DNA of 64,000 nt from Aegilops tauschii subsp. strangulata (GCF_002575655.3 NC_053039.3:376999633-377063632); one strand, 5' to 3'; positions 11,228 through 23,962 are shown, numbered from the stretch's first letter. Notes: generated by a model not told the origin, from the letters alone. Translations and numbers: made by a program.

Positions 11228-14200
11228 TGTCAGGACCCCGATTCTAAGTGACACCGATCTAGCTTGTAACACCTCATATCACTTTGCAGCCTCATGCACG
11301 GTATTCCCACGGGTGTCGCCTTACCATGGCCTGGGACCATTTGCGCCTTTTGGCTCACGTATATGATAGTGTCGCTAGCATCCATATGACAGAGAACCCG
11401 GGCCGACATGACTAGTCGTGAACCCAAAGTGGCACTAACTTACGGGGACAGGCATACATGAATCAACATCGAGCATGTCGGTCAGCAGCATGCGAATCCG
11501 GGCTGTAGCACTGGGCTAACAGGACTCCGGTGAACCGGGCTGTAGCAGGCTAGGCAGGACTCCGGATGTCACCGCGTGACATTTCCCCAAAGGGACAGAC
11601 ACAGGAACGAAGTGAATCACATGCCGGCCAGTCAAGTGTTCCGGAGCAGTAGTGCTGGGCTAGCAGGACTCCGGTGAACCTGGTTGTAGCGGACTACTAT
11701 GGCTCATGGAAGCACAAGACTACATTTACCCATAAGAGAGGCTACCAAGGATAAACAACTAGGTTGTCGGATCCCACACATACCAAGCATTTCAATCATA
11801 CACACAATATGCTCGATATGTGTAAATACAACATGGCATCACAACATAACTCTACGACTTAAGTATTTATTCATTAGGCTCTGAGGAGCCAAGTATTACA
11901 ATCATGGTCTCATGACCCAACATACAGAGCATACAAGCATCGAGCGGAAGCATAAACATGTCTGAGTACAGACAACTACAAATGAAAAGGCTGAGAAGCC
12001 TGACTATCTACAAGACCCTCCCAAGGGTACAAGATCGTAGCTGAGGTAACAAGCTAAACGTCGAAGTCCACGCGGAACTACTAGCGAGACTGACGTCTCT
12101 CTGCAAAAAATAAAATAGGCAAACGTGAGTACAAATGTACCCAGCAAGACTTACATCAGAACTAGCTACATATGCATCAGTATCAACAGAGGGGTGGTGA
12201 AGTTTGACTGCAGCAAGCCAGCTTTGACTCAGTGGCTATCCTAAACTATGACTGCAAGTAACTCTTTTGAGGTGGCACACACGAGTCCACGTATTCACCA
12301 TATCAATACACCACTATGGATCCGCTCCCATCTCCCTACGAGAAGGCCATCCATAGTCGCTGAACTTACATACCCGGGCCCGGCTCAACATTCTTTTAAA
12401 ACAATCGAATAACGGCTCGCTAACTCGCTAACAAGACGGACTTCTTCCTCTGGCTCTGCCAGCCTATGCTGCTCGCCTAAATCGGTATCAATAACTTCTA
12501 TCGTAAATATGTTCCTCCCCATGTCAACATATTTTATTGTTTAGGGGGGCTTAATTATCTTGTGGGTTTTAGAGTATCCACCTTCACTTGTCTATGAACT
12601 GTATAGGCAACCCAGAGGTCCTTTACCGCGGACGCGGCTATTCGAATAGATGATGTTAACCCTGCAGGGGTGTACTTCTTCACACACGCTCTCGCCACTT
12701 ACCACCATGTACACCTCGTGTATCTCGGCAACCTTCAAGCGGAAGCCTGGCGAGGGAGTCGGCCACGACCTGACTAACCACACAAGTCTCTAGTCCAGGT
12801 TTATCGCCTATTCGGGTTCCATCCGCAAGGAGATCCGGTCGGGGTGTCGCTCACGGCCCCAAACGATGAGAGCAGGGTTCCCGAGGCACCAAATGGGCAT
12901 CCCGGTACACCGTGCCTCGTGTCTCTACCGCAACATAGCCCACCCCTAGGGTCAGCGCTACGCACGGCCCCCAACACATATCCTACAAACACCAGAAACT
13001 AGTTGCAACTCCTGGACAGAGATCTAGGCGATTAATAAGTCGAGAGGGGCACTTAAGCATTATAATGCGTGGTAGTAGCTGTTCATGGATCACAAACACA
13101 TAACTCAGTTCCTGAGGTCGGCTGCAATGAGACAACCCACCATGTACTCCTACATGGCCTCTCACCGCTACCTTTACCAAATCGTCTTCACACACTTAGC
13201 TCTCAACAGTAGGACATGTTCACCACATTCCAATTCATCCCCGATGAATCAGACCTGACTCAACTCTAAGCAGTAGCAGGCATGACAACAAGCATGAATG
13301 AGTAGGCACATCAGGGCTCGAACAACTCCTACTCATGCTAGTGGGTTTCATCTATTTACTGTGGCAATGACAGGTCATGCAGAGGAATGGGGTTCAACTA
13401 CCGCAGCATGTAACAGTTGAATCGTTGTTGTCCTAATGCAGTAAAAGAGAGCAGGAGCGAGAGAGTGGGATTGTATCGGAATGAACAAGGGGGTTTTGCT
13501 TTCCTGACACTTTCGAAGATAGCATAACTCTTCATCGGTGTCATCGAACTCATCGTCGGAACTACGTCCACTGAGAGGGGACAAACATCGGCAATAGAGA
13601 AGAAACACAATCAATGCAATGCAACAATATGATGCATGAACATTACATGGCAATATGATGTGATTTGAGATAATGCAACTAAAAACAGAAGGGTTTGAGC
13701 TAATTTGAACCAAGGGTTCAAATTCAAACTCAAGTTATGAATTTATATGTGCATTATCATGTTTTGGTCTATACAGCAAGTTTAGGTTGCTTTGTCATGC
13801 ATGAAAACAGCATAAATGGATAGATTGGATTTTTCTGATAATTTTTCATATATAATTTATTTCATTCTGAGTTATATATTAATTTCTATGATTTTTAGAA
13901 GTTTGAAGTATTTTCTGAAATTCATAAATCCTTTTCTGATTTATTCTAATTTTAGAAGATAGTAACAACGTCAGCATGATGTCAGGATGACATCAGCGGT
14001 CAACAGACCCGGTCCAGGTTAAACCTGACCGTGGGACCCGCAGGTCAGTGTCACAGTGATTAATTACGATTAGTTTAAAAACTAACAAGATACTTAGCCG
14101 GGCTGGGCCCACTGTCAGTGTCACTAGATTAGTTAACCGGGTGATTAGCTCCTAATTAAGTGCCACGTCATCCAGAACGGCGGTTAGCCGTCGACGAGCA

Positions 14201-15522
14201 GATCCCGTGGCGGTGGCTCGCTGGCATTGCTCGGACTGGCGCTACAAAGCACCATTTCGTGCGTGGTTTGCGGCTACGGAGAACTGGCGGTGTGGCGCAA
14301 GCGGTGGTGGCCGCGTGGTGCGCTGGGGCGGCCTGTAATGGCGGCAGCGACGAGCCGTCGGCGGCCGGAATTCGGAGGTCTGCGGCTGCGGGGCCGCAGC
14401 TCGCAAGGAAGCCGGCTAGGGGTGGCGTTAGCCTCCTGGTAGCTCCAGGAGCCTTGGGGGTGCGCGGGTCCGAGCAGAGAAGCACGGTCACTGTAGGAAC
14501 AACGGCCACGGCGGACGCCAGCTTCGGTCACGGCGGGGAACGGCGCTACGGCACAGGAGCGAGCAAAAGGGGAGAGGGGAGACGCTCAGGGGCTCACCGC
14601 GAGTCAGTTGGGTAGGTCGGTTGGCTCGGGGACGCACTCGAGCCCGTGAATCGAAGACGGCGAGGTGCGGCAGTTGGCGGCGAAGACGGCGATCCTGGCG
14701 ATGCTGTCGATCTCCCAGAGTCCCTTCAGTCGGTGAGGCGAAGCAGCACGGTGAGGCGGAGCTTTTGGGCTGGCTTTTAGGGCAAGGGGTGGCCGGTGGC
14801 CATGGGTACGGCGATCGGCGTTGGCGAGCTCGCTCAGTCGAGCTCGTGTTCTTGCGGGAGAGAGGGGAAAGTGGGCGAGGGTGAGAGGGTTGGGCACGCG
14901 GCGTGCGTGGCGTCTTCCGGGGGGTCCAGAGGGAGGCGGCAAGTAGGAGGTGGCCAGGGGCGCGTGCTTGCGCGCGCGAGGCACACGCCTCTGTCCTACT
15001 GTCCAAGGAGGGAGACGACTGGCATGGCCCAGTGGGCTGCTACAGTCATGGGCCAAGGTAACTCTCTCTCTCTCCGCTTTTCTATTTCCGTTTTATTTTC
15101 TATTTATGCAAATTTGTTTTAATTTGGTTTTCAAACCAAATCACTTTTAAAAATTCTGAAGATAGTTATGGGCACTAATGAATTATTCCAGAGGCCCTTA
15201 ACTAATTCCAAAATTGTTGGAGCATTTAAAAATATTTATAGTATTTAAAGGCCCCAATTCAAATACAATATGAGTTAATTCAAAAATCCAGAATGGCCTA
15301 AAAATATGTGCATCATTTTTGGCAGAGGTTTTCACCTTTATCAAAAATAATGAACTTTTCTAAAGGGCATTCTGGGTTCATTGAAAATATTTTTATTTTG
15401 ATCCTAATTGCATTTCATTTGGTGCTAGGGTTTGTCATCCCCATTTCAAATTTCAAACAAATATAGACATGATGCATGGATGCTTATGAAACTAATTGCA
15501 ATCAAATTCTAGGGCTGTGACA
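11228..15522 (-). repeat. 5' LTR of LARD-like element (4295 bp)
   Basis: It has the same ends as the 1357-5464 copy and aligns with it throughout, except for about 206 bp at 12357-12562 that replaces 17 bp in the other LTR. Scattered substitutions separate the two LTRs, so the insertion is not very recent. Confidence 0.9.
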
Positions 15523-15958
15523 CCAACCCATTTTCTAAAGACATAATATAGTTATATCATCTCATCATGTTCACTTAGTCATCATATTTTGAATTATGTC
15601 ATTCTATCCGAGAATTATATCATGCCATCATGTTTCCATCGACGGCATGTTTGTGATTTATGGCATGCCAACCACTTTAATAGACACATCGTATAGTTAT
15701 ATCATGTCATCCTGTTTACATAGTCATCATATTTTGAAGTATGTCATTCTATCCTGTTTAGTTAGCCATCATACATGTGAAATTGTGTCATGCTATCCTG
15801 TTTAATTAGCCATCATATATTTGTAATTATGTCCTGCTATTCTGTTTGGTTAGACAACATAAATGTGAATTATTTCATGCCCTGTTTTCTTCCCTACTAT
15901 CCATTGCACCTGTCTATCTTACAATGTCTGTACATTCAATTACTTTCTTGTTTATCAG

Positions 15959-17138
15959 CCATTTCAATTGGAGGGGGTGATGGCAGTATCTGTGGGAGTA
16001 AAAACACGGTCTTCAGAAAAGATCGTGCTACCTGTCGATGGAGATAGAACCACGGTTGTACTTGCCCAAGAACCAGCCCCACCACACATAACCCAGACTC
16101 ACGCAGATTGTACCCCTACCCAGTTGGACAGAGAACCAGCTACACCCCTTCTAACCCCAACCCCAGCAGATAGTAACCCAGTTCCCGTTGACACAACACC
16201 GTCTCCACCACAGAGCACCCAAACACGAGCAGTTAGTAAGGCAACTGCAGCGCCCAAAGCACGAGGACCACCACTCCGAACCCCAAGTCAACGCTTAAAG
16301 CAGAAGAAGAATTGTTCTCAGGTCAGGTTCCGTAGCTATGGTTCATACTACTTTGCTCTTGCATCACTGTATTTACTCATACCAACTAATTTCAAATTTG
16401 AAGGATGCAATTGAAACTCCAATGGCGCAACAGGTATGTTTTAAACCTGTTTCTTTAACGTGTTTGCTGTTGTAACTTGCTCTATGTTGATTTCAGTTTC
16501 AATTGAATAAACAGTTATGTTCTCATGCCATGCACATTACAAGTGTTGTTATTGCTGTGTAGTTTCCCACACTTATATTCTGTCTATGCTGCTTTGTCTA
16601 AAATAGATATGATTCGAACTGTATCTATCTTGATTTGGCAACATAAACTAGAATGATATAGACCATACAGTGACCATACTACATAGATATATGTTTGTTT
16701 CATGTTGTTATCATGTCCACCTTACTACTGAACTGGTTTACCAAAATGAGTTTCATATACTACATTGTAAACCTGTGATGTGTTTGTTTGTTTCTCCTTT
16801 AGAACGCGGATAAAATATTGGAGAACAGTACCCCGTTATGCAATGGTATAGGAAGTAATGCAGATCAGGTTCAAGATAGTGAAACATCCCTGTTGTTCTC
16901 CAAGAAAGCTGATAAAAACTATATTGAAGACACTGAGACAACCCCAAAGTCCTGTCTTGATGTAGTGTTCGAATTACTGGCTACTACTGCTGGCACCAGC
17001 TCTTCGTACTCGCTGCCTAAATCAGTTCGGCTTCTTGAGTCTCAACTTCAAGTTGAAAGACATCGATCAGATGTTATGCGACAGGAAGCCGAAGGACTGA
17101 GGAAGTCCCTGCAGAATTCAGATGCATACTTTCTGGAT
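15959..17138 (+). CDS. CACTA A accessory ORF, three phase-0 exons (coiled-coil protein)
   Basis: Three exons with consensus borders join in one open frame: 15959-16321 (121 codons), 16404-16433 (10 codons) and 16803-17138 (112 codons). Acceptors are ATCAG, TTGAAG and CCTTTAG; donors are CAG/GTCAGG, CAG/GTATGT and GAT/GTAAGA. All introns fall between codons. The first exon is Pro/Thr-rich. The last ends in a predicted coiled-coil (RLLESQLQVERHRSDVMRQE) followed by a DAYFLD motif that I recognise from non-transposase ORFs of Triticeae CACTA elements. It is not a transposase. A further exon could start at 17219 but soon runs into the subterminal repeats, so the C-terminus is probably lost. The upstream exons are the repeated units in the left segment. 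Confidence 0.6.
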
Positions 17139-17289
17139 GTAAGATGTGTAATAGTCGTGATAGCCTAGCGTAAGTTGCTTGCTTATTTATTTCCGTTGTG
17201 TTATTTGTTTTCTTGTAGTCAGTGCAGTTCTTTTTCCGCGGTTTGCTAGTGGCCGTAATAACCTATTTTTTAAAACTAGGCCACATTAA

Positions 17290-18573
17290 CAATGGGCTAC
17301 ATATTTACTGTAGTTAACATGGGCCTCCTACGGGCCGTAGAAACAATGGGCCTTCTAAGGGCCATAGAAACAATGGGCCTTCTACGGGGCATAGACACAA
17401 TGGGCCTTCTACGGGGCGTAGACACAATGGGCCTTCTACGGGCCGTATCATCAATGGGCCTTCTACGGGCTGTATGATCGGTTGGCCAAACATGGGCCAA
17501 TAATAGACCACATTATGGCCGTAAATGGGCTAGAGTTGAAATCGTCCGTTCATGGGCCGACCATAACGGGCCATCGTTAATAGGCCGTATTTGATGACGC
17601 TATGAAAACAGCCCAACGTATTAACGGGCCACAAATGGGCCGACTGTAACCACGGGTTGTATTTGGCCCACAAGCAGAAAATGACAGTAACGGGCCGAAA
17701 GTAAACGAATGTTGGAAATGAGCCCAAGAATAAATGGGCCCTAAGAAGGCCGAAAGATAACATGGGCTGGAAACGACCCAACGGAATAATGGGCCGTTAA
17801 TGGGTATAAAGTGATAGACTGTTCATTATGGGCCAGTTTTACCACGGGCCGTTAAAGGGCCGAGGGTTACTAAGGGCCACATATGGGCCAAAAGACGTCA
17901 TGGGCCATACATGGGCCGGAAGTTAAAACGGGCTGGAATTATATTGGACGGCCCAGATGACGCTTAGAAGGCCCATTGTTTTTACGGCCTAATTCGGATA
18001 GGCCGTAAACGGGCCCTGGGTTAGCGGGCTGTAAATGGGCTATATGCGAACAGTCCATTAACAGGCTTGCCGTGGGCCGGCCCGCCACCTTTTGACCAAG
18101 TCAAACGGGTCGGCCTTTTCACAGGAATGGGCTTCTGTTGGACCGTGGCACATGTCGACGTATCATAGGCGCTTTGGGTCCAATGAGTGGATGACGTCTG
18201 TCCCAACGGTGAGCTGACACGTGTTTCCTCCAGCCAATGATGATTTTACACGTGGAAAATCCCCATTGGTCGGGGCTGTTAACGGGTTATCGGATCCAAA
18301 ACCGGACCCGATAGCTTAACGGCATTCCGTTACGGTGGATGCCACGTGTCGGTCACCCTTGACGAAAGCACTTCTTTGACGCGCGATTTATCGTCATGGA
18401 AGTGGACACTTCCGTGATGATAATTTTGGTAATGTCATGGAACACTTCTACGACAGCACAGGTATGACTATCTTGATTCTGTCATAAATTTGTCATGGAT
18501 GTACATGCATGACACAAAACGTGACCTACTGTGACAAACACGTATCATCACGGAAGTGTATTTTTTTGTAGTG
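17290..18573. promoter_or_regulatory. Subterminal region of CACTA A
   Basis: About twenty TGGGCC/GGCCCA boxes occur in under 0.8 kb, followed by the terminal 250 bp with repeated short motifs (ACTTCCGTGATGA, TGTCATGGA, TGACA). CACTA subterminal repeats are the binding region for the element's own DNA-binding protein. No coding region is seen. Confidence 0.65.
17319..17477. repeat. 27 bp tandem repeat with TGGGCC core
   Basis: Six head-to-tail units of about 27 bp each carry ATGGGCCTTCTACGGG or a close variant. They form the most regular part of a TGGGCC-rich region that continues to about 18080. Confidence 0.85.
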
Positions 18574-21500
18574 AGAGGTCAATCAAACTGATAATCAAGC
18601 ATTATAAATGGTATTGATGAAACTAGCTAGAATCAATGGGAGATGCGTGGAACTAGCTAGTAGTACTTACTTTCGGGTGTGTCCATCACAGCTCCCCCGC
18701 CAGTCCCGGAGCTTCTGTGGTGAACTGTTTCCAAGCCCTGCAAGACAAAGAAAATAATTATTACTTGATATCAGGAAATGAACAAAGTTGCCGATATGGT
18801 GCGATAATGATCGATTGAACTTACTTCTCGAGCATTTTAGTCATGTCCGCATAGTCCTTGGGATCTTTTCGTCTTGAGTCGAAAACGGTTACTAGTCCTT
18901 GCTCAAGCTTAGTCTCTAGGAGAATAAAGTGGAAGCTGCGCACGCATGCATAAATCATCAATTATATTACTATAACCTCGAGTAATAAGGGAAACTGAAT
19001 ATGCACAACACCGTAACACTCACTTGAAGTTGTCAGGAAAGAGTATTTTATCTTTGTTTTGATTTTTAAGCAACGATTTTAGCAAGTTGTCCTCGGCTTC
19101 TTTGGGATCAAATTGAACCGTCCAATCATCTACGAGATTTGTGTTAATGAACCCAATATCATGGATTTGTCTATTCTTGCATTCGACGATCTTCAATCTG
19201 CATAATATATTGAGGATAATTATATATACATGCAATGAAAGAGCTGAGCTATATATAGAGACTTAATTAGAGAAGTAGTACTTACAGACAGTAGCAAGTG
19301 ACGATTATTTTATCGAGGGCCTTTTGATTGAAAAACTGGAAGAACTCCTCACATGGAACAGACAACAGATCAATTTCAACGAGGTCGTGCTCCTCTTTAA
19401 CTCTCAGCGTCAAAGTATCCTTCCCAGACTTGCAGGTGTCCATGTACCACTTATGGAATCTTCGCATCATCGTTGTTAGAGGAGGATGACCGGGTTTGAC
19501 GAGAGGCTTCCCGTACCGGTATTTGTGTTCATCCACCTCTGCCATCTCAAAAAGTGCTTCGTCGGGCAGGTAATCTACAATATTGGTACCGGGCACCATC
19601 CCCGGATGATTAGCGACGATACCGCTTGACACCTTCAGTGGGGGGCACGATTGTTTCGCCTGTTCGCCGAGCTGGGGAATTTTTGTCCCAATTCTTGTTC
19701 GTTCTTCTAACCTTTTGTCAATTGAAGTGGTTCCCGACCGGCGCGCTTCTTGCGCTGCCTTTTTAAGAGCGCGAACATGGTTGTAATCCGGCGGAGGCGG
19801 TGGTGGTCGCTACAGGGCATCCAAAAGTGCGCTTCATTTTCATCGGATCTATCTTCTCCTCCGGAGGTGGATGTTTCATAGCTCTTCACATTTCAAAGAA
19901 GTCCTTCACATGGGCTTTACAGATCTTCACGTTTTCGTCCTCGGTCATCTCGTATGGTAACTTCTCTAGAGGCTTGAGAGATGGACCGAATCTGTATTGC
20001 CTCCCGCCTTGTCTGGCTGTACTACTAGACGCCGGAGCGGCCGAAGCGGCGGCGGTTGTCTTCCTTTACTGCTTACGAGGTAGAGAAGGAGGCGGAGTGC
20101 TACGACGCGCCGGAGCAGCCGGAGCGGCGGCGGCTCTCTTCCGCCCTTGCTGATGAGGCGGAGGAGGAGGTGGGCTGCTCGGACACGCCGGCACAGGCGG
20201 AGTGCCGCCATGCGCCGGAGCAGGCGGAGAAGGAGGCGGAGTGCCCTTGTCACTCGCCGGAGGAGGAGGCGGAGTGCCCTGACTCGCCGGAGGAGGAGGA
20301 GGAGGCGGAGGAGTCCAGTTCGGAAGGTTTATGAGCACCTTCCGCCATAGACATGGAGTCTTCAGAGCAAGACCCAGCTGAGTCTCCCCTTCACCGGTAG
20401 GGTGGTCAAGCTCGAGCTCCTCAAATCCCTCCGTTATTTCATTGACCATCACGGCATAGCCTTGTGGAATCGGCCGGCGGTGAAACGTCACGCCGGGTTC
20501 AGGAGGTGCAACAGAGCCGACAGCCGCCTTGACTTTGAGGTGCTGCCATCGCGTCATAAGGTGGCAATCTTGAGACTCCATGATGACATCCACGGGGTAG
20601 CTGGGAGCCGTGAAGTCAGGCTCCTGAAGCAGCTCGGTGGAAGCCACGCTACTTCTCCGCTGAGATGGCGAGGTAGCTTATGGGGTAGCTTCGACAGGTT
20701 GCTTGCTGTAAACTGCTTGTTCCTCTAGCGCTTGTACCCTTGCGTGCAGCTTCTCCAGTTGGCTCTGCTCCACTTTCCTCTTCCATTCCCGACCTTTGTA
20801 ACCGCCTGTGTCGGGAAACGCAGCCTTCCATGAAACGGAGCCTGGCGTGCCTCGTGTCCGTCCAGGGTGCTCAGGATTCCCGAGGGCCTGTGTGAGCTCA
20901 TCGTTCTCTCTGTCGGGAACGAACGTCCCTTGCTGCGCTACGTCGATATACTGTTGAAGCCTCGTGACGGGTATTTCCAGTTGTTGGTTCGTCCAAACGC
21001 ACTTCCCTGTTTCAGGGTCCAAGGTTCCCCCAACCCCCAAGAAGCAAGTCCTTGAACGGTCTGGCCAGTTCAATGTCTGTGGTTCGACCCCTTTATCAAG
21101 CAGGTCATTCTCAGCCATGTCCCACAACCGCCAGGCTTTGAGGTAGCCACCTGACCCCGTGCGATGGTGAAGCTCCTTCTTTGCAGCATTTTTCTTGTTT
21201 GTCGCTGACATCTTCTTACTCTTCTCCGATGTCTTGTGGGCCACAAATGCGTCCCAGTGATTTCTTATCTTCTCAAATCGGCCGGTGAATTGTGGAGTCT
21301 TGTCTTTGTCGACAAATGTTGATTTCAACTCATTCTTCCACCTCCTGAATAGATCTTCCATCTTCTTAAGAGCATGAGCCTTGACCAATGGCTCTATAAC
21401 TGGCTTCTCAGGATCCTCCTCTGGCGGTAGGGTGAAATTTGCCTTCAGCGCGGTCCAAAGATCATCTTTCTGCCTATCGTTGACATAAGACACCTCAGGG

Positions 21501-22042
21501 TCCTCGTTCTTAGGCTTATACCATTGGTGGATGCTGATCGGGATCATGTCCCTAACAAGAACCCGGCATTAAGCAGAAAATACTTCCTTTGTCCGGATGG
21601 GTTCAATCGGTTGGCCATCGCGCGCGATTGCTGTGATCGTGAACCTTTCATCCTGGCGCAACTTTTTCTTTGGGCCTCGTCTCGTTAACGAAGTTTGGCT
21701 CGATCCGGAGGGCTAGAAAATACGAAAGAAAAGAGTTAATATGTCTACATACCAAAACAGTTAATGCATCAATTAGCTAGTCAGCACAGGCTCAATTAAT
21801 ATATATACCTGGTCGGACTCCATTCGGTCACCGGAGCCATCATCACGGTCTCCTTCTTCCACCGGCATTCGGTCACCAGAGCCATCATAATCATGTCCTT
21901 CCTCCTCCATTGTTCGATCATCGTAGCCTGCTTCACCCTCTCCTTCCAAACCATCGGTGTCGTTGAGATACGACAAGACATCACCTCCGCCAAGGATTAT
22001 GTTCCCCAACACTTGTTCTGCTTCCAAGTCTTGGTGCTCCAT
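18574..22042 (-). pseudogene. CACTA second-gene pseudogene: Transposase_24-like region plus Ulp1-like cysteine protease
   Basis: Exons read on the minus strand are 22042-21809 (78 codons, acidic), a long exon from 21712, an exon ending at 19286, then 19197-19024, 18935-18825 and 18737-18671, all with consensus splice borders. The 21.5-20.7 kb part resembles the plant En/Spm Transposase_24 family (a GSGGYLKAW motif, then WPDRSRTCFLGVGG). A long proline-rich stretch follows. The 19197-18671 exons resemble a Ulp1/C48 protease core, with candidate catalytic His in FHFILLE and Asp in VFDSRRKD; the Cys part is missing because CACTA A interrupts the gene. Nonsense codons at 21569-21571, 20678-20680 and 18686-18688, plus further breaks around 20.0-19.6 kb, show it is dead. 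Confidence 0.7.
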
Positions 22043-22159
22043 TGTTTCTACAAATATTACAACATGGAAATTAATATACAAACATGACAGATGGATATAT
22101 TAGTGGCAAATGGAGACCTAGCTAGCTAATCACAACAAGGAATCATATTAGTGGCCTCG
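18574..22159 (-). mobile_element. CACTA element C, left visible segment
   Basis: This segment carries the 3' part of the second gene of a CACTA element on the minus strand. It begins abruptly at the right end of CACTA A and stops at the Gypsy element E1, beyond which element C resumes at 34798. CCTCG at 22155-22159 is the left copy of E1's TSD. Confidence 0.65.
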
Positions 22160-23742
22160 TGATAGTCTCCAACGTATCTATAATTTTTGATTACTCCATG
22201 CTATTTTATATTCTGTTTTGGATGTTTAATGGGCTTTATTATACACTTTTATATTATTTTTGGGACTAACCTATTAACCCAAGGCCCAGTGCAAATTGCT
22301 GTTTTTTGCCTATTTCAGTGTTTCGCAGAAAAGGAATAGCAAACGGAGTCCAAACGGAATGAAACCTTCGGGAGCGTGATTTTTGGAACAAACGTGATAA
22401 AGAGGACTTGGAGTGGACGTCAAGCAATCAACGAGGAGGCCACGAGGCAGGGGGTGTGCCTACCCCCCCTGGGCGCGCCCTCCACCCTCATGGGCCCCTC
22501 GTGTCTCCACCGACCTACTTCTTCCTCCTATATATACCTACGTACGCCGAAACAATCCAGGAGCACCACGAAAACCTATTTCCACCGCCGCAACTCTCTG
22601 TACCCGTGAGATCCCATCTTGGGGCCTTTTCCGGCGCTCCACCGGAGGGGGCATCGATCATGGAGGGCTTCTACATCAACACCATAGCCTCTCCGATGAT
22701 GTGTGAGTAGTTTACCTCAGACCTTCGGGTCCATAGTTATTAGCTAGATGGCTTCTTCTCTCTCTTTGGATCTCAATACAAAGTTCTCCTCGATCTTCTT
22801 GGAGATCTATTCGATGTAACTTTTTGCGGTGTGTTTGTCAAGATCCGATGAATTGTGGGTTTATGATCAAGATTATCTATGAACAATATTTGAATCTCCT
22901 CTGAATTCTTTTATGTGTGATTGGTTATCTTTGCAAGTCTCTTCGAATTATCAGTTTGGTTTGGCCTACTAGATTGATTTTTCTTCCAATGGGAGAAGTG
23001 CTTAGCTTTGGGTTCAATCTTGCGGTGCTTGATCCCAGTGACAGTAGGGGAAACGACATGTATTGTATTGTTGCCATCGAGGATAAAAAGATGGGGTATA
23101 TATCATATTGCTTGAGTTTATCCCTCTACATCATGTCATCTTGCTTAAAGCGTTACTCCGTTCTTATGAACTTAATACTCTAGATGCATGCTGGATAGCG
23201 GTCGATGTGTGGAGTAATAGTAGTAGATGCAGGCAGGAGTCGGTCTACTTGTCACGGACGTGATGCCTATATACATGATCATACCTAGATATTCGCATAA
23301 TTATGCACTTTTCTATCAATTGCTCGACAGTAATTTGTTCACCCACCATAATACTTATGCTCTTGAGAGAAGCCACTAATGAAACCTATGGCCCATGGGT
23401 CTATTTTCCATCATATTAATATCTCGTCAACTAGTTATTTCTATCGCCGTTTATTTTACTTTGCAATCTTTACTTTTACTCTTGATCATAAAAATACCAA
23501 AAATATTATCTTATCATCTCTATCAGATCTCACTTTTGCAAGCGGCCGTGAAGGGATTGACAACCCCTTTATCGCGTTGGTTGCAAGGTTCTTATTTGTT
23601 TGTGTAGGTGCGTGGGACTTGCGTGTGGCCTCCTACTGGATTGATACCTTGGTTCTCAAAGCTGAGGGAAATACTTACGCTACTTTGCTGCATCACCCTT
23701 TCCTCTTCAAGGGAAAACCAACGCAGTGCTCAAGAGGTAGCA
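22160..23742 (+). repeat. 5' LTR of E1
   Basis: It starts TGATAGTCTCC (one base shorter than the TGATACGTCTCC of the other LTR) and ends GAGGTAGCA. It matches 33213-34797 throughout with scattered differences. Confidence 0.92.
22529..22536 (+). promoter_or_regulatory. TATA box in E1 5' LTR
   Basis: TATATATA lies about 370 bp into the LTR in a CT/GC-rich context and is conserved at 33583-33590 in the 3' LTR. It is a likely U3 core promoter. Confidence 0.6.
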
Positions 23743-23753
23743 AGAAGGATTTA

Positions 23754-23770
23754 TGGCGCCGTTGCCGGGG
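23754..23770 (+). promoter_or_regulatory. Primer-binding site (tRNA-Asp type) of E1
   Basis: TGGCGCCGTTGCCGGGG is complementary to the 3' end of plant tRNA-Asp. It lies 11 bases after the LTR. Confidence 0.8.
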
Positions 23771-23962
23771 AGTCTACACACAAGTCAAGACATACCAAGT
23801 ACCCCTCACAAACTCTTATCCCTCGCATTACATTGATTTCCATTTGCCTCTCGTTTTCCTCTCCCCCACTTCACCCTTGCCGTTTTATTCGCCCTCTTTT
23901 CCCTTCGCCTCTTTTTTGCTTGCTTCTTTTTTGCTCGCGTGTTGGATTGCTTGCTTGTCACG

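Larger units (their letters stand above)
1357..15522 (-). mobile_element. LARD-like LTR retrotransposon (Sukkula-type), nested in CACTA A
   Basis: The element has two long direct LTRs (1357-5464 and 11228-15522), TG...CA ends and a perfect CCAAC TSD. A tRNA-Met-type primer site reads on the minus strand just inside the right LTR (11211-11223). A purine-rich tract reads on the minus strand just inside the left LTR (5465-5477). These show that it is transcribed on the minus strand. After removing the nested CACTA B, the interior is about 3.6 kb and I see no gag, protease, reverse transcriptase or integrase in any frame. LTRs of about 4 kb with a 3-4 kb non-coding interior match the LARD class described in Triticeae. 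It must depend on proteins made by another element. Confidence 0.85.
15523..18573 (+). mobile_element. CACTA element A, right segment with right terminus
   Basis: The segment resumes with the same AT-rich spacer repeat seen left of the LARD insertion. It then carries three clear exons (15959-17138), a TGGGCC-rich subterminal region, and a terminal region with ATCACGGAAGTG motifs ending TTTTTTTGTAGTG at 18573. The reverse complement starts CACTAC, as expected for CACTA ends. The element is inserted in element C's second gene. Its left terminus is outside the window, so the TSD cannot be verified. Confidence 0.8.

Noticed and set aside
17292..17511. CRISPR-like array of regular short repeats
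   Set aside because: The 27 bp units are head to tail without unique spacers, in a plant transposon subterminal region.
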